Origin: an uncultured Eubacteriales bacterium
GTDB lineage: Bacteria; Bacillota; Clostridia; Oscillospirales; Oscillospiraceae
Length of the DNA stretch: 7,272 nucleotides
Assembly: GCA_902475515.1 (NCBI GenBank)
Contig: CABSAB010000063.1
Span: forward strand, 1 to 7,272
Direction of reading: 5' to 3'
This document shows positions 1 through 5,954 of the stretch, piece by piece (position 1 is the first letter of the stretch; each line of letters begins with the position of its first letter). The translations under genes and the position numbers were made by a program. Below the pieces are notes generated by a model, which was not told where the DNA came from, made no database searches, and saw nothing but the letters and a program-made list of their open reading frames with translations.

Positions 1-728
1 GTGGAGGCGGTGATGGCGATATTGGCCGCGGCGAAGCCGTGGCGTCTTTGGTCCATGACGGTGATACCATTCAGCTGGGCATCGGCGGCATCCCCGGCGC
101 TGTGGGCCTATTCCTGAAGGACAAGCATGACCTGGGCATCCATTCGGAGATGTTCACCTCCTCCATGATGGAGCTTATCCAGGCAGGCGTCATCACCGGC
201 GCCCGAAAGACCTATGACCGTGGCCTCCATGTGTGCGCCTTTGCCGAAGGCGTACCGGAATTGTATCCCTTCCTTCAGAGCCGGGAGGACTGCGTCCTCC
301 GCTCCGGTTATGAGGTCGTAGACCCCTTCAACATCGCCCGGCAGGACAATATGGTCTCCATCAACACCCTGGTGGAGATCGACCTCACCGGTCAGGTCTG
401 CGCCGAATCCATCGGTCCCAAGCAGATCTCCGGCTCCGGCGGCGGCTTCTGCTTTGCCTACGGCACCTACCGCTCCAAGGGCGGAAAGGGTATCCTGGCC
501 TTCGCCGCCCGCACAGCCAAAGGGCGCAGCAAGATCCAGTGCACCCTCACCCCCGGTGCCGTGGTCACCACGCCCCGGAACTATGTGGATTATATCGTCA
601 CCGAGTACGGCATCGCCCAGCTCAAGGGCAAGACCATTCCCGAGCGCGCGAGGGCCCTCATCTCCATCGCCCACCCCGATGACCGGGCAGAACTGACCCG
701 GCAGGCAAAGGCACTGAGTTTCCTTTGA
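1..728 (+). CDS. Acetyl-CoA hydrolase/transferase family CoA-transferase (4-hydroxybutyrate/butyrate type), 5'-truncated
   Basis: This is the C-terminal part, about 241 residues, of a family I CoA-transferase that moves CoA between acyl-CoA and a carboxylate such as acetate, butyrate or 4-hydroxybutyrate in fermentation. The frame is open to the left edge, so the true start lies outside the window. The GTG at 39 falls inside the conserved run leading to LGIGGIPGAV and is not a credible start. Family landmarks in order are LGIGGIPGAV (78-107), DLGIHSEMF (129-155), SGSGGGFCFAYG (427-462), SKGGKGILAF (475-504), VTTPRNYVDYIVTEYGIAQLKGK (563-631) and ISIAHPDDR (661-687). The Glu of SEMF (147-149) aligns by family knowledge with the catalytic glutamate that forms the glutamyl-CoA thioester. 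Exact substrate cannot be set from this fragment. It is the only plus-strand gene here and ends 20 bp before a strong terminator. Confidence 0.9.
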   Translation, partial: GGGDGDIGRGEAVASLVHDGDTIQLGIGGIPGAVGLFLKDKHDLGIHSEMFTSSMMELIQAGVITGARKTYDRGLHVCAFAEGVPELYPFLQSREDCVLRSGYEVVDPFNIARQDNMVSINTLVEIDLTGQVCAESIGPKQISGSGGGFCFAYGTYRSKGGKGILAFAARTAKGRSKIQCTLTPGAVVTTPRNYVDYIVTEYGIAQLKGKTIPERARALISIAHPDDRAELTRQAKALSFL

Positions 729-748
729 TCCCCTGAAAATACGATTTC

Positions 749-779
749 GGGCCGCTCCCATGGGAGCGGCCCGTCTTTT
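749..779 (+). terminator. Intrinsic terminator of the CoA-transferase gene, possibly bidirectional
   Basis: A perfect 24-base palindrome (749-772, arms GGGCCGCTCC and GGAGCGGCCC) is followed by GTCTTTT, giving a stable GC-rich hairpin plus U-tract 20 bp after the CoA-transferase stop codon. The stop codon of the convergent MATE gene lies at 788-790, so the same hairpin probably also ends that transcript. Its U-tract on the minus strand is weaker (GAAATCGTATTTT). Confidence 0.88.
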
Positions 780-787
780 ATCATGAT

Positions 788-2137
788 TCAGGAAAGCCGC
801 TCCATCGAAAGCAGCCGTTTTCTCTCCCGGAAATACAGTCCCAGACACATCAGGAACCCGCAGGGAGAGCCGAAGTACCATGCCCACATGAGCCCCGTAT
901 AGCTGGAAAGCAGCCTTGTCAGCACAAAGCACATGATGACCCGCACAGCAAATTCCAGCACTGTCTCCACAAAGAACGTCATGCTCTTGCCCACGCCCCG
1001 CAGTAGTCCGCCTGTGGTGATGATAAAGCAGATAATGGCATATACCGGCGAAATGATCCGCAGATAGTGGATGCTCACGTCTATGACCGCGGCCTCCGCG
1101 TTCTTGTCCGCAAACAGCCCCGAAAGCTGGGCCGGAAACAGCTGAAAGATCGCAATGACCACCAGGGTAAACCCAAAGCACAATCCCGTAGACACCCAAA
1201 AGCCCTGATGGATGCGGTCGTATTTTTTAGCCCCGTAGCACTGGGCCACAAAGCTTGAGAGGGCCGTCCCCAAGGTGTTGAAGCACATATAGGCAAAATT
1301 GTGGAGCTTCGACGCCACTTCATACCCTGCGATCACCGAGGTATCAAAGGAATTCACCAGGCTCTGGAGGATCGTGTGGCTCAATGCCACACAGCTTTGC
1401 TGAAAGATGCTGGGCAGGGCGATTCGCCCCATATCCTCCAGAAGCGCCCGGTCAAAATACCGGTAGGGTTCTTCCGTTTTCAGGCTCCGGATCTTTTTTG
1501 TGACCAAGCCTGTCGAGAGTGCTGCCGCCACCGCCTGGGAAATCGTCGTGGCCCAGGCCGCACCGGAAACGCCCAGCTTCAGCGGTCCCACCGCCAAAAG
1601 GTCCAGCACGATATTCAGCACCGAGGACATCATCAGAAAATACAGCGGCCGCTTGGAGTCCCCCAGGCCGGTAAAAATGGCCGTGGAGGCATTGTACAGA
1701 AACATGAACACCACGCCCACCGAATAGATGGCCAGATAGCGGCTGGCGGACACATACAGGTCTTCCTTGGCATTCAAGAGCCGCATCAGCGGCCCGGAGA
1801 GCAGCACACCCAGCCCCGACAGAAATATCCCCATGGCCAGCAGGGAAAACAGCGCCGTAAACACTGCGGATTTCAAATCCCCGATGCGCCGCGCCCCGAA
1901 CAGCTGAGAGATGATCACAGAGCAGCCCATGGCTGCCCCCGTGGCAAAGGCAATATAGAACAGTGTGATTGGATAGGCCGCACCGATAGCTGCCAGACCC
2001 GCCGCACCGGTGAACTGTCCGACAATAATGCTGTCCGCAATGTTATAGACCTGCTGCAGCGCCGTGGACAGCAGCAGCGGCAGGGAAAAACGCCAAATGA
2101 CCTTTATGGGCCTGCCGGTAGTCAGATCGGTGATCAT
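788..2137 (-). CDS. MATE family multidrug/toxin efflux transporter
   Basis: This 449-residue polytopic inner-membrane protein of the MATE/MOP superfamily is predicted to export organic cations or drugs in exchange for Na+ or H+. The N-terminus (MITDLTTGRPIKVIW, then SLPLLLSTALQQVYNIADSIIVG) is the typical MATE opening. The two-lobed pattern is visible: GLGDSKRPL at the end of the first lobe and the matching GLLRGVGKS in the second. Length and hydrophobic spacing fit 12 membrane segments. The start is set at 2137, not at the GTG 18 codons upstream, because AAAGGAG lies 8 bases before this ATG and the upstream residues (MCFAVRLQVRDT...) are not MATE-like. It is preceded by 66 bp on the same strand by the membrane/kinase fusion gene and probably shares its transcript. 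The substrate cannot be inferred. Confidence 0.93.
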   Translation of the reverse strand: MITDLTTGRPIKVIWRFSLPLLLSTALQQVYNIADSIIVGQFTGAAGLAAIGAAYPITLFYIAFATGAAMGCSVIISQLFGARRIGDLKSAVFTALFSLLAMGIFLSGLGVLLSGPLMRLLNAKEDLYVSASRYLAIYSVGVVFMFLYNASTAIFTGLGDSKRPLYFLMMSSVLNIVLDLLAVGPLKLGVSGAAWATTISQAVAAALSTGLVTKKIRSLKTEEPYRYFDRALLEDMGRIALPSIFQQSCVALSHTILQSLVNSFDTSVIAGYEVASKLHNFAYMCFNTLGTALSSFVAQCYGAKKYDRIHQGFWVSTGLCFGFTLVVIAIFQLFPAQLSGLFADKNAEAAVIDVSIHYLRIISPVYAIICFIITTGGLLRGVGKSMTFFVETVLEFAVRVIMCFVLTRLLSSYTGLMWAWYFGSPCGFLMCLGLYFRERKRLLSMERLS

Positions 2138-2153
2138 GGTATCCGCTCCTTTC
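2138..2153 (-). promoter_or_regulatory. Ribosome binding site that fixes the MATE start
   Basis: On the minus strand GAAAGGAG (2146-2153) sits 8 bases upstream of the ATG at 2137. No comparable Shine-Dalgarno sequence is seen before the longer in-frame GTG at 2191. Confidence 0.8.
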
Positions 2154-2203
2154 TGGGTATCACGCACTTGCAGCCGGACCGCAAAGCACAAAACATGAGC
2201 CTG

Positions 2204-3571
2204 TCATTGTCCCATCGTCCGATGGTCCAGCTCCCGGATCTCGCACCACTGCCGGATGGTGTTTTCGATCACCTCCAGGCTTCCCTCGATGCCAAAGAGA
2301 TTCGTATCCAGCGCCAGGTTATAATACTTGGTGTTGCCCCATTCCCGGCCGGTAAATTGCTCATAATACCTGGCACGAGCTGCGTCCGTGGACTCCTGCC
2401 GCCGGCGGGCCTGTTCCTCGGAAAGGTCCTCTTTTTCCGCCACGAACGCGATCCGCTTGGTGGTAGGCGCGTGAATAAAAATGCGGAAATTGTTGGGGTC
2501 GTCATAGAGAATGTAATCTGAGCACCGCCCCACCAGCAGCGCCGATTCCTCCCCCGCCGCAATACCGCGGATGATCTTGACCCGGGCCGCAAACAGCTGC
2601 TCCAGGGGCGTGAGCGCATTGCTCATAGCATAGCTGGCATCCATGAGATCTCGGAGGATGCCGCCCGCCATCCTGTGCTCCAGCCCGTGGATGTAGGATT
2701 CCGGCAGGCCGCTTTCCCGGGCCTCCACAGAGATCAACTCATCATTTCCGTAGAACCGGATGTTCAGCCGTTTCGCCAGTTCCTGGGCGATCTCATAGCC
2801 GCCGGAGCCGAATTCCCAGCTGATGGAGATCAGCAGCTTCGGCTTTCCGGTGTTGTCATAGCAGACATCGCCGCCCATGACGCGCTCCCGCCGGGTATCC
2901 CGCTCCACAAAGCGCATCAGAGGCTTTTCCGCAAACCGCAGGAAGCACTTCATCACAAAGCCCACCGTGACGGCGCAGATCACCGTGCCCTCCCGAACGC
3001 CCACCAGCTTGTGGAAGTACAGGAGCGACGTGATGGCCGATATCCCCACGCAGCAGCAGTCAAATACCGTCTTGCTGCTGGCCACGGTCAGTCCGGTCCT
3101 TTTGGAGATGGCCATGCTCATCCCCTCGCCGGGGGTGGGCAGGATCTGGGGTGCCAGATACAGCATCACCCCCAGCGCCACCAAGGGAATACTGCAAAGT
3201 AAGAACAGCATCCGCATGGGGTAGCTCTCCGGCGCCGGCAGAAACGCAAACAGCTTTGTGGCGCAGGATACCAAAAATCCAAAGAAAAACGACGCCACGA
3301 TCTGCAGCAATTGCCGCGGCTGAAAATCCTTCCGCAAAATCAGCAGCTCCACCAGGATATACAGGCAGTAGCTCGCCGTGGTGCACACACCAAGCCCAAC
3401 AGGGACCGCCATATCCCCCAGGATCTGATGCAGCACATTTGCAAAACACGTCACCGGGCTGACGCCCAGGGCGGATTTTACGGAGAATACCACACCAATG
3501 GCCATGATAAACAGACCTGTGCAGTATACCGCCAGCCGCTTTACCCAGCGAAGCATCCAAGCTCTTTTCAT
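2204..3571 (-). CDS. Fusion protein: YczE/YitT-like membrane domain plus cytidylate-kinase-like domain
   Basis: This is a 455-residue, two-part protein. Residues about 10-215 are hydrophobic with five or six likely membrane segments (about 13-33, 55-78, 88-110, 120-142, 163-186, 194-212) and resemble YczE/YyaS/YitT-type integral membrane proteins of unknown function (GVVFSVKSALGVSPVTCFANVLHQ, PTPGEGMSMAISKRTG). After a charged linker (216-244) comes a cytidylate-kinase-like P-loop domain, about 245-445: ISISWEFGSGGYEIAQELA (P-loop-like but with no Lys), NIRFYGNDELI, LLVGRCSDYIL (345-355), RIFIHAPTTKRI (363-374) and YYNLALDTNLFGIE (416-429). Whether it phosphorylates CMP or another substrate at the membrane is unknown. 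The ATG at 3571 is preferred: GTG at 3580 has AAGGA only two bases upstream, while GGATGG lies 10 bases before the ATG. The MATE gene follows after 66 bp, suggesting co-transcription. Confidence 0.85.
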   Translation of the reverse strand: MKRAWMLRWVKRLAVYCTGLFIMAIGVVFSVKSALGVSPVTCFANVLHQILGDMAVPVGLGVCTTASYCLYILVELLILRKDFQPRQLLQIVASFFFGFLVSCATKLFAFLPAPESYPMRMLFLLCSIPLVALGVMLYLAPQILPTPGEGMSMAISKRTGLTVASSKTVFDCCCVGISAITSLLYFHKLVGVREGTVICAVTVGFVMKCFLRFAEKPLMRFVERDTRRERVMGGDVCYDNTGKPKLLISISWEFGSGGYEIAQELAKRLNIRFYGNDELISVEARESGLPESYIHGLEHRMAGGILRDLMDASYAMSNALTPLEQLFAARVKIIRGIAAGEESALLVGRCSDYILYDDPNNFRIFIHAPTTKRIAFVAEKEDLSEEQARRRQESTDAARARYYEQFTGREWGNTKYYNLALDTNLFGIEGSLEVIENTIRQWCEIRELDHRTMGQ

Positions 3572-3612
3572 CTGTATCACACCATCCTTATAACCCTGTT
3601 TTTCTTGCTTTT

Positions 3613-3641
3613 ATTATAGCTCAGAAGCTTTTGCAGAGGAA
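3613..3641 (-). promoter_or_regulatory. Candidate sigma-70 type promoter of the fusion/MATE operon
   Basis: On the minus strand a perfect TATAAT lies at 3613-3618, about 41 bp before the ATG at 3571. The -35 is poor: TTCCTC at 3636-3641 with a 17-bp spacer. The call rests on the -10 box, the intergenic location and the absence of a closer upstream gene on this strand. Confidence 0.5.
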
Positions 3642-3764
3642 ACATAGGATTCAAAAGCGAATACAACCTCATGGTTGTTACCGCGCCAGTCAACCCCACC
3701 GCCGGGACCGACTGATGCAGTAAAGCCGGGAGCGTGTTGAAATGCAACACGCTCCCAGTTTAAA
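3619..3764. other. Intergenic stretch at the composition change
   Basis: These roughly 145 bp separate the GC-rich chromosomal block from the AT-richer accessory block. They contain a short inverted repeat (ACAACC, four-base loop, GGTTGT, 3663-3678) and the 12-bp hairpin described separately. An 81-codon minus-strand frame crosses it (3614-3859), but it runs through the hairpin, overlaps the better-placed ORF ending at 3765 and has no recognised motif, so it is not called. Confidence 0.5.
3728..3756 (-). terminator. Strong 12-bp hairpin after the accessory block, candidate terminator
   Basis: GGGAGCGTGTTG (3728-3739) pairs perfectly with CAACACGCTCCC (3745-3756) around a five-base loop. On the minus strand it begins 8 bases after the stop codon at 3765, the right place for a terminator of the zinc-ribbon/unknown-ORF transcript. 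The following U-tract is weak (GGCTTTACTG), so termination efficiency is uncertain. The plus-strand flank (AGTTTAAAT) is no better. Confidence 0.6.
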
Positions 3765-4118
3765 TCATTCCCATTCACCGCCAATAAAAGACCGACACAT
3801 TCCAACAGTGTGTAACCTCTGTATTTCATGGCGCAACCTTGAAAAACCATCTTCCACAACCATCTCTGTATATGCCTCAGAATCCTTATGTTGCAGGATC
3901 TTTATTACTGTCGCTCTAGCATCTTCAACATCATTCGCCTTTACATAGGCAAATAGCTGCTCAGTCAGAAGGCGGGATTCTTCATCAGTCCGTGCTTTGT
4001 AATAGTCTCCCCAATCCTTCCAGTCTGCTTCCGTTAAATCACAAACATTCTCAACTGGCGGAAAAGAAGTAAACGAGGTATATGTATCAACCAACCGGAA
4101 GCCCAACCGCTCTGCCAT
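3765..4118 (-). CDS. Hypothetical protein overlapping the zinc-ribbon gene
   Basis: This 117-residue, soluble, acidic ORF has no domain I recognise. Visible features are a Trp/Asp-rich stretch (LTEADWKDWGDYYKARTDEES) followed by likely helices (RLLTEQLFAYVKANDVEDARATVIKILQHKDSEAYTEMV). The ATG at 4118 lies 32 bases inside the end of the zinc-ribbon gene in another frame, and only a weak AGG precedes it by about 9 bases, so translation would depend on coupling. Its stop is followed at once by the 3728-3756 hairpin, which supports it as the last gene of the transcript. It could instead be the shifted 3' part of a longer gene or a decayed fragment. A real but small or broken gene is slightly more likely than chance. 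Confidence 0.5.
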   Translation of the reverse strand: MAERLGFRLVDTYTSFTSFPPVENVCDLTEADWKDWGDYYKARTDEESRLLTEQLFAYVKANDVEDARATVIKILQHKDSEAYTEMVVEDGFSRLRHEIQRLHTVGMCRSFIGGEWE

Positions 4119-4632
4119 CGTGATATACCTGTTTAATCTTTGCGTTCCATGCCTCTGTCATAGCCTTTACTCCTGCGGTAGGTGTATCCAAAGAGCTATA
4201 CATTGACATATCAACATTGGAAGTTGCAAGTATCATAAATTCAAGAATATCTTCCTTTGTATTTGGGACAGAAAAATTCTTGATTAGGCTGATTTTTTGC
4301 TCATCAGTTTTGGAAATGCCTTGAAGTCGATATGCTTTTGTTAAAAAGCCAACTTTTTCCCTCTCTCGTGTTGCTTCTATGGCTTCCAACTTAAGGGCGA
4401 ATTCCTTAACAGAGCTTGTTGCTTTTGCCCCACGCACTTCCCATCCACAGGCAGGGCAACGAGCAGTAAACGAATCAAGCACTTCTCCACAATTAGGACA
4501 CTTAATAAGTTTTCCTGCATACTCCTGTTCTCGTTTTTGTTGTGTTTGTGTTCCGTTAACAGCTACACCACAAACATGGCAGAACTTTGCACCATCATTT
4601 AATTTTTCGCCGCAATTACTACAAAACGCCAT
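4087..4632 (-). CDS. Double zinc-ribbon domain protein of unknown function
   Basis: This protein of 181 residues has two N-terminal zinc ribbons, each CxxC-x10-CxxC: C4/C7/C18/C21 (FCSNCGEK...FCHVCG) and C45/C48/C59/C62 (KCPNCGEV...RCPACG). A helical region follows (about 74-175: VKEFALKLEAIEATREREK..., NTKEDILEFMILATSNVDM, AMTEAWNAKIKQVY). The arrangement recalls small zinc-ribbon proteins common in Firmicutes, often next to phage or mobile genes; no biochemical role is established from sequence. The start is well supported: AGGAGG lies 8 bases before the ATG. The C-terminus after AWNAKIKQVY is short (HDGRAVGLPVG) and overlaps the next ORF by 32 bases, so a frameshift or truncated end is possible. 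The small HTH regulator gene lies 46 bp upstream on the same strand. Confidence 0.8.
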   Translation of the reverse strand: MAFCSNCGEKLNDGAKFCHVCGVAVNGTQTQQKREQEYAGKLIKCPNCGEVLDSFTARCPACGWEVRGAKATSSVKEFALKLEAIEATREREKVGFLTKAYRLQGISKTDEQKISLIKNFSVPNTKEDILEFMILATSNVDMSMYSSLDTPTAGVKAMTEAWNAKIKQVYHDGRAVGLPVG

Positions 4633-4678
4633 ATCGTTGTCCTCCTATCAAAACAAAATGCCGCACGAAAATACGGGC

Positions 4679-4891
4679 TTAGTCAGAGTCCGTTCGTACA
4701 GCATCGCAAATATCACCAATGTTACAGTCCAGATACTCGCAAATGCGTAGCAGGACGGATAGTGCCACTTCATCATTACGCCGCAATTTCGTCATTGTTC
4801 CCGTAGCTATATTCAAATCTTTCCGGAGTGTAGCCGGAGAGATTTCTTTTTCAATAATCAATATCCAAAGTTTCTTATAACTTATTCTCAT
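4679..4891 (-). CDS. Small Cro/C1-type helix-turn-helix transcriptional regulator
   Basis: This 70-residue protein consists of little more than one HTH domain of the short Cro/C1 type: KKLWILIIEKEISPATLRKDLNIATGTMTKLRRNDEVALSVLLRICEYLDCNIGDICDAV. The positions are typical: the first helix at 6-14, the turn and recognition helix around SPATLRKDLNIATGTMTKLRR, and the closing LLRICEYLDCNIGDI motif. A Shine-Dalgarno AGGAG lies 9 bases before the ATG. It has its own AT-rich promoter with an inverted repeat and probably represses itself, with the zinc-ribbon gene downstream under the same control (inference). Such regulators are typical of mobile elements. Confidence 0.85.
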   Translation of the reverse strand: MRISYKKLWILIIEKEISPATLRKDLNIATGTMTKLRRNDEVALSVLLRICEYLDCNIGDICDAVRTDSD

Positions 4892-4907
4892 CCTTTCACG
4901 CTCCTCG

Positions 4908-4948
4908 TTATTATTTATAATAATAATATTTGATGTTTATCTTATCAA
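4908..4948 (-). promoter_or_regulatory. Promoter and candidate operator of the HTH regulator
   Basis: On the minus strand TTGATA (4943-4948), a 17-bp spacer and TATTAT (4920-4925) form a good vegetative promoter about 30 bp before the ATG at 4891. An imperfect inverted repeat, TTATTAT and ATAATAA around five bases (4908-4926), overlaps the -10 region and could be an autoregulatory operator. A second TTGATA at 4956-4961 repeats the first 13 bp further upstream. Confidence 0.55.
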
Positions 4949-5010
4949 CTATTTTTATCAAATTTACACGCAATAATCTCAACTTCTTGCGATATTGTAA
5001 GTAAAAGCAG

Positions 5011-5039
5011 AAAAAACGGCGAGGACTTTTTCCCCGCCG
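5011..5039 (-). terminator. Intrinsic terminator after tnpV
   Basis: On the minus strand CGGCGGGGA pairs with TCCTCGCCG (one G-U pair) around an AAAAG loop and is followed by TTTTTT (5011-5016). It starts 9 bases after the tnpV stop codon and ends the mobilization transcript, separating it from the HTH/zinc-ribbon unit. Confidence 0.9.
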
Positions 5040-5048
5040 CCTTTATGC

Positions 5049-5429
5049 TTATGCCGTGTAAATAATCTCTTGATTCACAGTCTCCATAGCACGATTACGA
5101 ATATTATTCATCCGCCGTATCCACTCCATGTGATTCTCTGTTTTGAGCTTTTCGGTTACGCCCTCCTTCTCTGCCATCTGTTCTACCAGCCAAAAAAGCT
5201 GTTCCTGTGCCTGCTGGTCGATATCAGTAAGATAGCTGTTCAGCCTGCCGGAGATCAGCAGCGTGTTATAGACCGTCCGCTTATGCTCTTTCAAGTAGCG
5301 CCCGTGTCGCTGTCCCCATACGCCGATGGAGCGTCGCTCTTCTTTGGGCAGCGTCAAACATGGCAGATAATAATCGCCATTCAACTTATACCAAAGTCCG
5401 TTCTTCTCATCGTAGATTTGCTTTTCCAT
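5049..5429 (-). CDS. tnpV: TnpV family transposon-encoded protein
   Basis: This 126-residue protein matches the TnpV family known from Tn4451-type mobilizable elements of clostridia, where it sits beside recombinase and relaxase genes; a role as an excision accessory or DNA-binding factor has been proposed but is not firm. Family-like stretches are DYYLPCLTLPKEERRSIGVWGQRHGRYLKEH (19-49), NTLLISGRLNSYLTDIDQQAQEQLFWLVEQMAEKEGVTE (55-93) and MEWIRRMNNIRNRAMETVNQEIIYT (101-125). The length is normal and the gene appears intact. It follows the relaxase remnant by 9 bp, with AGGTAGG about 8 bases before the ATG, and is closed by a strong terminator. Confidence 0.85.
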   Translation of the reverse strand: MEKQIYDEKNGLWYKLNGDYYLPCLTLPKEERRSIGVWGQRHGRYLKEHKRTVYNTLLISGRLNSYLTDIDQQAQEQLFWLVEQMAEKEGVTEKLKTENHMEWIRRMNNIRNRAMETVNQEIIYTA

Positions 5430-5438
5430 TGTCTGTAC

Positions 5439-5954
5439 CTACCTTTCAACATCATGATTTCTAAAGCGTTTTTCACGCTGTTTAGACTGTTGTGTTTCTC
5501 TTGCCCTCATAAGCAGATCGTCTATCTGCCTGCTGCCGAACACCTTGCAGAGCAGCTTATAATCCCTGTTTTCAGCCCGTAGATTTTCGTTTTCATCTTT
5601 CAGGCGATCATTTACCTTGCTCAATCGCTCGTTTTCCCAATAAAGCCTGCTGTTGTCCGCATTCAGCCGACGATAGTTGTCCAATGCTTCAAAACATCTG
5701 GCTAAAACCTTTTTCACAAGAGATTTTAGCTTCTTCACCAGAGGTTCGGCAAACTTGGCTTTGTAGGTTTTAGCAGTCATCAATCCCTGCGGTTCTGGGA
5801 GTTGAAAAGCTTCATCAAATTCCAAAGCCTGCTCTACCTTTTGCAGTTCTTTCAGCCCGCCGTCAAAGTTCTGAACCCGCTTTCTGAGACTGTTCACCTC
5901 TTCCTTTTTGGCTGCAATCTGCTCATTGAGGGCGGCGATTTCTTTCTGCCGCTC
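5439..5954 (-). pseudogene. C-terminal remnant of a MobV/Pre-type relaxase (plasmid recombination/mobilization protein)
   Basis: The open frame encodes about 171 residues matching only the C-terminal, non-catalytic part of MobV/Pre relaxases as found in clostridial mobilizable elements. A coiled coil (ERQKEIAALNEQIAAKKEE) leads into NSLRKRVQNFDGGLKE. Next come a basic helical region (TAKTYKAKFAEPLVKKLKSLVKKVLARCFEAL), a long heptad-like segment (NSRLYWENERLSKVNDRLKDENENLRAEN) and a basic tail (KQREKRFRNHDVER). The N-terminal nuclease domain with its histidine/metal motifs is absent: the frame opens right after a TAG (5955-5957), at the junction with the ATPase gene. The intact gene would nick oriT. 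A GTG at 5897 with AAGGA four bases upstream could still start a 152-residue fragment. Relaxase family assignment is from recognition of the tail alone. Confidence 0.75.

Noticed and set aside
108..1199. Long 363-codon minus-strand frame across the CoA-transferase and the end of the MATE gene
   Set aside because: It is antisense to the well-matched CoA-transferase, crosses the terminator hairpin and shows low-complexity Gly/Ala-rich sequence typical of a shadow frame in GC-rich DNA.
1301..2521. 406-codon plus-strand frame antisense to the MATE and fusion genes
   Set aside because: It is rich in Arg, Gln, His and Gly with no motif, and lies opposite two strongly supported genes.
3614..3859. 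81-codon minus-strand frame in the intergenic region
   Set aside because: It runs through the 12-bp hairpin and the candidate promoter, overlaps the ORF ending at 3765 and has no recognisable domain.
4640..4678. Possible terminator between the HTH and zinc-ribbon genes
   Set aside because: The only pairing is a five-base CCGTA/TGCGG stem with a G-U pair before scattered Ts, too weak to call; the two genes are more likely co-transcribed.
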